From positions 1 to 24,578 of IMG/VR virus record IMGVR_UViG_3300031513_000007: a stretch of DNA of 24,578 bases, one strand, 5' to 3'. Of this stretch, positions 1 to 6,320 are shown one piece after another. Below the pieces are notes generated by a model. It saw only the letters and a program-made list of their open reading frames with translations, made no database searches and was not told the DNA's origin. The position numbers were made by a program, and so were the translations under genes. Every line of letters starts with the position of its first letter. Within the stretch, counting starts at the first letter, position 1. The stretch is from a virus.

Positions 1-2
1 TC

Positions 3-1313
3 CGCGATCATCTGGCTTCGCCCGAGACCCGTTTCAAACCGCTGCGGATTGCTCGCGCGTCGGGTCATGGTATCGGCAAATCGTCGTTGTTGGCGATGAT
101 CGCCAACTGGGCGATGACGTGCCACGCCGGCGCCAGGGTGCTCGTGACGGCGAACACCGAAAATCAGCTGAGGACCAAGACCAGCCCCGAGTTCGCGAAG
201 TGGTTTCGATTGTCGGTGAGCCGCAATCTGTTCAGTATCGAGACGCTCCGCATCGCGTGTAACAGCGGGTCGTTTCGCGAGCGGTGGCGTGTCGATTTCG
301 TCCCTTGGAGCGAGCACAACACCGAGGCGTTCGCGGGGCTTCACAACGTCGGCCGGATCATCGTGTTGATCATGGATGAAGCGTCGGCGATTGCCGACAG
401 TGTGTGGGAAGTCGCCGAAGGTGCTCTCACCGACGAACAGACCATCATCCTTTGGCTGGCGTTCGGTAACCCGACGCGTAACACCGGTCGGTTCCGCGAG
501 TGCTTTCGGCGATATCGTTCCATGTGGAACGTAGGCCACATCGATGCGCGTGAAGTCGAAGGCACCAACAAGGAGCTGCTTGCCGAGTGGGCGAACGTTT
601 ACGGCGAGGACAGCGATTTCTTCCGTGTCCGCGTCCGTGGTCAGTTTCCGAGTGCGTCGACCATGCAGTTCATCCCGACGGATCTTGTCGAAGCGGCGGC
701 CGGCCGTCATCTGCGGCCGGAGCAATACCGCTTCGCGCCCGTCGTATTGGCTTGCGATCCGGCGTGGACCGGTGACGATGAGCTGGTGATCGTCAAACGG
801 CAGGGTTTGTATGCCGAAATACTCGATGTCATGCCGAAGAACGACAACGACGTATGGGTTGCGCAGAAGCTGGCGATGTACGAAACGCAGCACAAAGCTT
901 CGGCCGTATTCGTCGATGCCGGTTACGGTACCGGTATCGTTTCGGCCGGTACTGTCATGGGGCGTAGGTGGCACTTGGTTTGGGGTTCGGGTAAACCGGT
1001 CGATCCCGGTTACTTGAACCGGCGGGCCGAGATGTGGCGTGACATGCGCGAGTGGCTACGAGCAGGTGGCGCCATTCCGAATGATCCGCGTTTGATCGAA
1101 GATCTTATCGGACCCGAGATACTGCCGCGGCTCGATGGCAAAGTGGCGCTCGAAAGCAAAGTCGAGATGCGGCGGCGTGGTCTGCCGAGCCCTGATCGGG
1201 CAGATGCACTTGCGCTGACGTTTGCATTCCCTGTTCTTCGTGAAGAGTTGTCATCGCCGCTGAGCGCACCATATCCTGTTGTCGACACAACCGAGTTCGA
1301 TCCATGGAGGTGA
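3..1313 (+). CDS. terL: Phage terminase large subunit (5' partial)
   Basis: Motor ATPase and nuclease that pumps phage DNA into the prohead through the portal and cuts the concatemer. The frame is open from the left edge, so the true start lies outside the window. The 436 visible residues include a Walker A of the form SGHGIGKS at 60-83, upstream of the first possible in-window TTG or ATG starts, which shows the reading must extend left. Walker B is VLIMDEA, with its Asp-Glu at 375-380. The coupling motif FGNPTR follows. The RNase H-like nuclease part shows acidic residues in CDPAWTG (Asp at 756), FVDAGYGTG (Asp at 915) and DRADALAL (Asp at 1203). Probably some 50-60 N-terminal residues are missing, judging from the usual family length. 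The gene ends in TGA inside the ribosome site of the next gene. Both catalytic centres look intact. Confidence 0.95.
   Translation, partial: RDHLASPETRFKPLRIARASGHGIGKSSLLAMIANWAMTCHAGARVLVTANTENQLRTKTSPEFAKWFRLSVSRNLFSIETLRIACNSGSFRERWRVDFVPWSEHNTEAFAGLHNVGRIIVLIMDEASAIADSVWEVAEGALTDEQTIILWLAFGNPTRNTGRFRECFRRYRSMWNVGHIDAREVEGTNKELLAEWANVYGEDSDFFRVRVRGQFPSASTMQFIPTDLVEAAAGRHLRPEQYRFAPVVLACDPAWTGDDELVIVKRQGLYAEILDVMPKNDNDVWVAQKLAMYETQHKASAVFVDAGYGTGIVSAGTVMGRRWHLVWGSGKPVDPGYLNRRAEMWRDMREWLRAGGAIPNDPRLIEDLIGPEILPRLDGKVALESKVEMRRRGLPSPDRADALALTFAFPVLREELSSPLSAPYPVVDTTEFDPWR
1306..1313 (+). promoter_or_regulatory. Ribosome binding site deciding the start of the small gene after terL
   Basis: GGAGGTGA lies 8 bases before the ATG at 1322 and overlaps the terminase stop. 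It favours the ATG at 1322 over an in-frame ATG at 1304, which sits before this site. Confidence 0.7.
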
Positions 1314-1321
1314 ACGACTAC

Positions 1322-1567
1322 ATGTGCGGTATATCTACTCCCAAGCCCCCGAAGCCGCCCAAGATCGCTCAACAGAAGCAACCGGATCGCGGCATGGTGG
1401 GCGCCGAAGCGCGCCGTGACGTCGATGCTACCGTCGGGGCGCGAGCGCGTTCGACCGGTGCGGTGCCTCTTGGCGCACCGGCGGTCGACACGAGCGTGAC
1501 GGATCAACTAGCGCTCAGCTATATCTATAATCGATTGCGCTCGGCGCTGAGTTCGTTGATCGGATGA
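1322..1567 (+). CDS. Small Pro/Lys-rich phage protein, possibly a T7 gp6.7-like virion protein
   Basis: An 81-residue protein beginning MCGISTPKPPKPPK, followed by a charged, Gly/Ala/Arg-rich middle and a short C-terminal helix ending in ALSSLIG. No catalytic motif is visible. I place the start at 1322 because of the strong GGAGGTGA site; an in-frame ATG at 1304 would add six residues. It sits between terminase and portal, and its stop overlaps the portal start as ATGA. T7 gp6.7, a small virion protein encoded just upstream of the T7 portal region, begins with a similar Met-Cys and Pro/Lys-rich stretch. On that resemblance and on position I suggest a minor ejected or head-tail virion protein. 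That function is inferred; the sequence itself is too short and too low in complexity to prove it. Confidence 0.7.
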   Translation: MCGISTPKPPKPPKIAQQKQPDRGMVGAEARRDVDATVGARARSTGAVPLGAPAVDTSVTDQLALSYIYNRLRSALSSLIG

Positions 1568-2649
1568 CCAGCGTCACCAACGACAAGACGAAGGCCGCGG
1601 CGCTGGCCGATGCGCTCAAGCGTCTGCGTGCTTCGTACAATGAGCACTACGCGGAGCTGCAAGAGTACTTCTTGCCGCGCCGTGGCTCGTTCTTTGGTCA
1701 AGACCGGATCGACAACGGTAGCAAGGTAAACGATCGGATCATCAACAGCACCGGCACGATCGCGCTGCGTACGCTGCAGTCCGGGATGCATGCCGGCATT
1801 TCGAGCCCGGCACGCCCGTGGTTCCGACTGGTTCCTGCTTCAGAAGAGCTTCGTAACGCGCATGACGTGAAAGAGTATTTGGACATGGTCCAGCGCATCA
1901 TGCGGCAGGTATTTCAGTCGGCCGGTATCTACAACTCGCTGCATGTCAGTTATGGCGATTTGGCGCTTTACGGTACCGACTGTGCTATCCTGGAAGAAGT
2001 CGTCAACGAGCACTCGCCTGCCGGCGGTATCGTGTTGCGTCAGTTGGAACCCGGTACGTTTTGGCTTGCTGCCGATGCGGAAAACCGAGTTACGGTGTGC
2101 TACCACGAAGTAGCGTTGACCGTCGAACAAGTTGTCGGCCAGTTCGTTTATAATGGCGATCCGTCGGCTTCTCCGAACTGGGATGTCGTCTCTACTACCA
2201 TCCGCAATCTGTGGACGAAGGGCGCGCGTTACGAGCCTGTGGTCGTGTCTCGGCTCATTGCGCCGAGGTATCGTGGGGACGTGGTGCTCGGCTCGACGCC
2301 CGACCGTATGCCGGTCGCGTCGTTGTGGTGGGAAGCGGGCGGGCCCAGCGACAAGTTTTTGCGGATCGGTGGCTATCGCCGGAACCCGATCATCGCCAGT
2401 CGTTGGTATGTCTCGGGTAACGAGATTTACGGGCGGTCGCCGGCGATGGATTGTCTACCCGACGTCAAAATGCTGCAGGTCATGGAGCGCGACAGGGCCG
2501 AGGCCGTCAAGCGCATGCTGCGGCCGCCGCTCAATGCGCCGACTGCGTTGCGCAACACGCGGTTTTCGACTTTGCCGGGTGCGATCAATTTCGTCGATAT
2601 CGATCGCGGTCTTACTCCGATTTATGAAATCAATCCGATTTGTTCTTGA
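1564..2649 (+). CDS. Portal (head-tail connector) protein, N-terminal part of a split gene
   Basis: The first 361 residues of a portal protein of the podoviral head-tail connector family, which forms the twelve-subunit ring for DNA entry and tail attachment. Typical features are the N-terminal helix with YFLPRRG, the stretch SGMHAGISSPARPWFRL near residues 74-90, the YGDLALYGTD segment near 130-140, and KMLQVMERDRAEAVKRMLRPPL near 300-320. Reading is normal up to YEINP, then ICS and a stop at 2647-2649. The rest of the portal continues in the -1 frame from about 2637 (DLFLMISLSDRR). Together the two parts would give about 555 residues, near normal length, but the join seems to lack part of a helix. 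The gene starts by ATGA overlap without a strong ribosome site, so it is probably translationally coupled to the gene before. The split is either a real mutation, an assembly or sequencing fault, or two subunits. Confidence 0.85.
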   Translation: MTSVTNDKTKAAALADALKRLRASYNEHYAELQEYFLPRRGSFFGQDRIDNGSKVNDRIINSTGTIALRTLQSGMHAGISSPARPWFRLVPASEELRNAHDVKEYLDMVQRIMRQVFQSAGIYNSLHVSYGDLALYGTDCAILEEVVNEHSPAGGIVLRQLEPGTFWLAADAENRVTVCYHEVALTVEQVVGQFVYNGDPSASPNWDVVSTTIRNLWTKGARYEPVVVSRLIAPRYRGDVVLGSTPDRMPVASLWWEAGGPSDKFLRIGGYRRNPIIASRWYVSGNEIYGRSPAMDCLPDVKMLQVMERDRAEAVKRMLRPPLNAPTALRNTRFSTLPGAINFVDIDRGLTPIYEINPICS

Positions 2650-3230
2650 TGATTTCGCTCTCGGATCGGCGACAGATCACGGCGCGCGAGATCGAAGAGC
2701 GGCACGAAGAGAAGTTGATCGGGCTCGGCCCGGTGCTGGAACTTCAGCACAAAGAGAAGTTGCGTCCGTTGATCTTCGGCGCGCTCACTTTGCTGTTGGA
2801 GCAGGGGCGTATACCGCCTCCGCCTTCTGCTTTGCGGGATCAGCCGCTTCTGATAGACTACATCTCGCTGTTGGCCCAGGCACAAAAGGTCATTTCGACC
2901 GGGTCTCTGGAACGCTTTTCGGCGTTCGTCGGTTCGATTGCAGCTGTAGTGCCGGAAGTGGTCGACGCGCTCGACGTTGACGCCGCTGCGCGCGAGTACG
3001 CCGACTTGATCGGCGCGCCAGCGACGGTGTTGCGCGACGAAGACGAGGTGGCGGCTATTCGACAGGCGCGAGCGGCGGCGATGCAGCGTCAGATGCAAAT
3101 CGAGCAAGCGGCGAAAGCCGCGCCGGCCGTCACCGCGGTCGCCGAAGGAGCGCGCGTTCTAGCCGAAAGCGGCGGGCTGGGGCGCGACAACGTCACGGAG
3201 TTACTACGCCGCGTGGGAGCGCTGCCATGA
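2649..3230 (+). CDS. Portal protein, C-terminal part of a split gene
   Basis: Carries the C-terminal third of the same portal. It shows the strongly conserved SDRRQITAREIEERHEEK, then LGPVLE, RPLIF, a proline run (IPPPPSAL), YISLLAQAQK, EYADLIGAP and an Ala/Gln-rich coiled tail. I chose the ATG at 2649, which shares one base with the stop of the N-terminal part (TGATG) and gives 193 residues. A TTG at 2640 would add three. No good ribosome site precedes either start, so the fragment could only be made by coupled re-initiation or as a fusion after a -1 shift. Upstream in this frame a TGA at 2625-2627 limits any shift to the 22 bases between 2628 and 2649. The stop overlaps the next gene as ATGA. 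The high conservation suggests the break is recent or artificial. Confidence 0.8.
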   Translation: MISLSDRRQITAREIEERHEEKLIGLGPVLELQHKEKLRPLIFGALTLLLEQGRIPPPPSALRDQPLLIDYISLLAQAQKVISTGSLERFSAFVGSIAAVVPEVVDALDVDAAAREYADLIGAPATVLRDEDEVAAIRQARAAAMQRQMQIEQAAKAAPAVTAVAEGARVLAESGGLGRDNVTELLRRVGALP

Positions 3231-3532
3231 CGACTATCGATGTCGAAGAGATGCTCGATGCCGACATGCGGGCCGTGCTCAACACGGTCGAAGGCCGGCG
3301 ATTGCTGTTAGGGATCATGAAAGCATCGGGCATGTTCACTGCCAGCGGTGTTGCTGACCCGATGGCTGAGGGGCGTCGGTTGCTCGGCGTGTCGCTGTTC
3401 AATTTGGCGGCCGAGGTGGACTGGCGTCTTTTGCTCCGAGCGATGCAAGAAGACTTCGAGCTGGCCGAGTTGATGGCCGAAGCGACCGGTAACACATCTG
3501 CACCGTCATCTGCTCGGCCAGGCGTCCACTAG
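3227..3532 (+). CDS. Bbp19-like small phage protein
   Basis: A 101-residue, mostly helical protein with VLNTVEGRRLLLGIMKASGM, then a DPMAEGRRLLGVSLFNLA stretch. This pattern of a TxEGRR helix followed by an EGRR helix is that of small proteins called Bbp19-like, found just after the portal in BPP-1-type podoviruses. Their exact function is unknown to me; position suggests a role in head assembly or as a minor virion part. It starts by ATGA overlap with the portal, with a GGGAG site at 3215-3219. Its Ser/Pro-rich tail looks disordered. The stop is 15 bases before the scaffold gene. The family call rests on motif pattern and position from memory. Confidence 0.65.
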   Translation: MTTIDVEEMLDADMRAVLNTVEGRRLLLGIMKASGMFTASGVADPMAEGRRLLGVSLFNLAAEVDWRLLLRAMQEDFELAELMAEATGNTSAPSSARPGVH

Positions 3533-3547
3533 TAAGAGGGAGGTAGT

Positions 3548-4216
3548 ATGAGCGAGCAAGCAGTGGCCAGCGCGCCGCAACCCGAAACCAAGCCCGAGGC
3601 CGTGGCTTCGGCTGAACCCGCAGCCCCGGTGCTCGGAGCCGAGTTGGTCGAGCGTGCGTCGGCGGAGCCTGCGCCGGCGGATGAGAAGGCAGTTGAGCCG
3701 AAAGCCGAGACGGCGCCCGCGCCGGATCCGCTCGACACGGTGCCGGAGAAGCCCGATTACGAGTTGAAGTTCTCCGAGGGGGTCGATGTCGATGCGGGCC
3801 TGTTGGAAACGATGCAGCCCGTGATGCGCGAGCTGGGCATCACGCGACGTCAGGCGCAGGCGCTCGCCGCTGCGTTCGAAGCCCGTGTCAAGGCCAGCCT
3901 CGATGAACAGGCCAAGCAGCATGCACAGGTCATCGCGCGATGGGCCGAGCAAGCGCGAAGCGACCCTGAGTACTCGGAAGGTTTCGAGGCGGCCGTTACC
4001 GTAGCTAACCGTGCGCTCGACAAGTTGGGTACGCCAGAGCTTCATGAGGTGCTCAAATTAACAGGCTTGAACAATCATCCGGCCGTACTCAAGTTGTTCT
4101 GGCGCGTGGGGAAGATGCTGCGTGAGGACGGGACGCCGGCTGCGATGAGCGCTGCGGCTCCGGAACCTATCGAGCGTCGTCTCTACGGTAAAACGACCCC
4201 GTTGACGCGGGCGTAA
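3548..4216 (+). CDS. Capsid scaffold / head assembly protein
   Basis: A 222-residue protein placed directly before the major capsid gene, where podoviruses encode their scaffold. The first 70 or so residues are Ala, Pro and Glu rich and probably disordered. The middle, from YELKFSEGVDVDAGLLETMQPVMRELG onward, resembles phage capsid assembly proteins, with a long charged helix (RRQAQALAAAFEARVKASLDEQAKQ), then a repeated helical part and NHPAVLKLFWRVGKMLRED near the C-terminus. The last residues are basic, as expected for capsid-binding tails of scaffolds. It would act inside the prohead, bind the capsid protein during shell building and then leave. A strong GAGGGAGGT site at 3536-3544 supports the ATG at 3548. 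No protease motif is visible. Confidence 0.8.
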   Translation: MSEQAVASAPQPETKPEAVASAEPAAPVLGAELVERASAEPAPADEKAVEPKAETAPAPDPLDTVPEKPDYELKFSEGVDVDAGLLETMQPVMRELGITRRQAQALAAAFEARVKASLDEQAKQHAQVIARWAEQARSDPEYSEGFEAAVTVANRALDKLGTPELHEVLKLTGLNNHPAVLKLFWRVGKMLREDGTPAAMSAAAPEPIERRLYGKTTPLTRA

Positions 4217-4238
4217 CCAATAAGGGGGAGGCTGAACG

Positions 4239-5234
4239 GTGCCGACGATCGGTAACACGTATTTGACGCTGGCAGATGCGTTTCGCCAGCAAGATGCCAA
4301 TCGCGAGATCGCCGATGTCATCGAGATGTTGGCGCAGTACAACACCATTCTCGAAGACGCGCCGGCGATGGAGTGTAACCAGGGCGCTACGCATTTGACT
4401 ACGGTGCGGACCGGGTTGCCTACCCCTGTTTGGCGGCGGCTCTATCAGGGTGTGCGGCCGACCAAGGGTACGACCGCGCAGGTCTCCGAGGCGACCGGCT
4501 TCATGGAGACTTGGTCGGAGGTCGATGCGCGATTGGTCGAGTTGCAGAAGAACCCTGCGAAGTTCAGGCTCAACGAGGCCAATGCGCACCTCGAAGCTTT
4601 GGCGCAGGAAGCGGCTCGCACTATCATCTACGGTGACGTGGCTACCGAGCCCGAGAAGTTCACGGGCCTGGCCCCGCGTTTCAGTTCCATGTCCGCACCC
4701 AACGGGTCGCAGATCATCGATGGTGGTGGCACAGGCAACACCAATACCTCGATGTGGTTCGTAACCTGGGGCGAGAATGCGGCCCATCTGCTTTATCCGG
4801 AGGGCACGCGCGCCGGTATCCAGCGTGAGGACAAGGGCAAGCAGACCCGTACCGATGCGGACGGCGGGCTTTACGACGTGTATCGCGAGAAATTCGTTTG
4901 GCATCTCGGTTTGTCGGTGCGAGATTGGCGGGGGGTTTCGCGTATCGCCAACATCGACGTGAACACGCTGACTGCCGATGCTTCTTCGGGGGCGAAGTTG
5001 CTCGACTTGATGATCGATGCCTACTACGCGTTGCAGAACCCGAACCAGCCGAGCGGCCGAACCGTTATCTATTGCAACAAGCGTATCATGAGCTTCCTGC
5101 ACAAGCAGGCGATGAACAAAGTCGCTTACACACTTACTTTTGCCGACATCGGCGGCCGGCCGATCCTGACGTTCCTCGGGTCGCCGATCCGCAGGGTCGA
5201 CGCACTCGTCGAGAACGAGCCTCGCGTGACCTGA
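4239..5234 (+). CDS. Major capsid protein, epsilon15 gp7-like
   Basis: A 331-residue shell protein of the podoviral gp7-like family. It builds the icosahedral head. Recognisable parts are the N-terminal LTLADAF, DVIEMLAQYNTILEDAP, a THLTTVRTGLPTPVWRRLYQGV stretch, TAQVSEATGFMETWSEVDARL, LEALAQEAARTIIYGD and FTGLAPRFSSM. These are the usual landmarks of HK97-fold capsids of this branch. No long N-terminal delta domain is present, which agrees with a separate scaffold. The start is a GTG at 4239, seven bases after GGGGGAGG (4224-4231). The gene ends in two in-frame stops, TGA then TAA at 5232-5237, as suits a very highly translated gene. It is followed by the cement protein gene. Confidence 0.93.
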   Translation: MPTIGNTYLTLADAFRQQDANREIADVIEMLAQYNTILEDAPAMECNQGATHLTTVRTGLPTPVWRRLYQGVRPTKGTTAQVSEATGFMETWSEVDARLVELQKNPAKFRLNEANAHLEALAQEAARTIIYGDVATEPEKFTGLAPRFSSMSAPNGSQIIDGGGTGNTNTSMWFVTWGENAAHLLYPEGTRAGIQREDKGKQTRTDADGGLYDVYREKFVWHLGLSVRDWRGVSRIANIDVNTLTADASSGAKLLDLMIDAYYALQNPNQPSGRTVIYCNKRIMSFLHKQAMNKVAYTLTFADIGGRPILTFLGSPIRRVDALVENEPRVT

Positions 5235-5243
5235 TAAACTCAG

Positions 5244-5255
5244 AAGGGAGGTGAT
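5244..5255 (+). promoter_or_regulatory. Near-perfect ribosome binding site of the cement gene
   Basis: GAAGGGAGGTGA and its following TC match almost the full complement of the 16S rRNA 3' end, three bases before the ATG at 5259 and about 8 bases from the GGAGG core. It is the strongest site in the window and fits a structural protein made in large amounts. Confidence 0.7.
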
Positions 5256-5258
5256 CCA

Positions 5259-5690
5259 ATGATCTTCGACCAAGAGAACCTGTTCAGCGATCGGCAGTCG
5301 GTGGTCGGTAGTGCTGGTTCGACGATCAATTCGACGAATGTCATCGACCTCGGTGCACCTACGTTCAACCGCGACATCGGTTTGTCGAATGTTCTGTTGC
5401 GAATTCAGGTCGTGGAAGACGTGGCGGGCGCAGGTTCGTCTTTGGCCGTGGACGTCGAAACTTCGAACGCCGAGAATTTCAGCGGCGGCGTCGTCATCGC
5501 GTCTACGCCCGCCGTGCCCGTGGCGTCGTTGAAGGCGGGCTTCGTCTTCCAGGAGTTGCAGCTGCCGATCGGCTTGACCCGGCGCTATGTGCGTTTGCGC
5601 TACAGGATCGTTGGTGCTGCTACGACCGCCGGCAGGGTAACCGCGGGTGTCGTGCATGGCCACGATTTCAGCCGCTATCGCACTCTCTGA
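5259..5690 (+). CDS. Capsid cement (decoration) protein, Bbp16-like
   Basis: A 143-residue, mostly beta protein beginning MIFDQENLFSDRQSV, followed by NVIDLGAPTF, LLRIQVVEDVAGAG, and a C-terminal YVRLRYRIVG with VTAGVVHGHDFSRY. This layout is that of the BPP-1 Bbp16 cement proteins, which sit on the outside of the head at the two- and threefold contacts and lock the shell. The gene lies directly after the major capsid gene, as in BPP-1-type phages. A near-perfect ribosome site precedes it. It ends with tandem stops, TGA then TAG at 5688-5693. I am fairly sure of the family from the N-terminus and the YVRLRY segment; the exact capsid position is inferred from the family. Confidence 0.85.
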   Translation: MIFDQENLFSDRQSVVGSAGSTINSTNVIDLGAPTFNRDIGLSNVLLRIQVVEDVAGAGSSLAVDVETSNAENFSGGVVIASTPAVPVASLKAGFVFQELQLPIGLTRRYVRLRYRIVGAATTAGRVTAGVVHGHDFSRYRTL

Positions 5691-5712
5691 TAGCTGGGTA
5701 GGGTGATGACGT

Positions 5713-6318
5713 GTGGCTGCATCCGTCGACAGTCCGGTCGCTCTCTGCAATCTTGCGCTCGGGCATATAGGTAAGCAGTTCATCTCGGCGCTGGACGAGA
5801 ACAGCGCCGAGGCCGTCGCGTGCGCGCTGTACTGGCCGGTGGCGCGGCAGACGATGCTACAGGCCAGTCTGTGGACGTTCGCGCTGCGGCGTATCGACTT
5901 GGCGCAGATCGAAAACGACTTCCCGACTGCCTACTCCTACGCCTATGCTTACCCGGTCAACGCTTTGCGTGTCGTCCGTTTGTTCCCTGCCGACCGTTTC
6001 GTGCGCCGGCGCGGCCGCCCCGAGCCCGATTTCGAAGTCCGGGAAGGTAAGATCTACACGTTCGAGCCGGCCGTCGCTGCCGAAGTCCTTATCGATGTAG
6101 AGGATGTTACTCAGTATCCGGCGTTGTTCGTTCAAGCGCTCAGCTATCATCTAGCCGAGTTTCTCGCCCGCGTTCTTGTGCGCGCGCCGGCGCTCGCGCG
6201 TGAAATGGCGACGTTCCGCGACACCGCGCTGGCTGCGGCCGTGGCGGCCGACGCGGCGCAAGACATGAAGAGCTATCTGCAAGAGCCTCCGGACGATTAC
6301 AGCGACGCGCGGAGGTAG
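5713..6318 (+). CDS. Tail tubular protein A (T7 gp11-like adaptor)
   Basis: A 201-residue protein of the tail-tube A family. In T7 the gp11 ring joins the portal to the nozzle. Landmarks are the N-terminal LCNLALGHIGKQFISALDE, an ACALYWPVARQTMLQASLWTFALRR helix, and a YSYAYAYPVNALRVVRLF stretch, followed by a strand-rich part and a long C-terminal helix (ALSYHLAEFLARVLVRAPAL). The only usable start is the GTG at 5713, since TGA stops lie in frame at 5704 and 5707. TAGGGTGAT at 5699-5707 serves as its ribosome site. The end of the gene contains the GGAGG for the next gene, so the two are probably coupled. Confidence 0.88.
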   Translation: MAASVDSPVALCNLALGHIGKQFISALDENSAEAVACALYWPVARQTMLQASLWTFALRRIDLAQIENDFPTAYSYAYAYPVNALRVVRLFPADRFVRRRGRPEPDFEVREGKIYTFEPAVAAEVLIDVEDVTQYPALFVQALSYHLAEFLARVLVRAPALAREMATFRDTALAAAVAADAAQDMKSYLQEPPDDYSDARR

Positions 6319-6320
6319 TC

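Noticed and set aside
87-1313. Terminase starting at the TTG at 87
   Set aside because: The Walker A motif lies upstream at 60-83 in the same open frame, so the gene must start outside the window.
2628-2649. Programmed -1 ribosomal frameshift in the portal
   Set aside because: No slippery heptamer in the right phase in the 22-base overlap, and the join seems to lack residues, so a simple slip would not restore a normal portal.
2132-2980. 282-residue open frame on the plus strand in the second frame
   Set aside because: Overlaps both portal parts, which have clear homology; translation is Arg/Cys/Ser-rich and typical of a wrong frame.
4167-5783. 538-residue open frame on the minus strand
   Set aside because: Opposite the capsid and cement genes; no recognisable domains; shadow of biased codon use.
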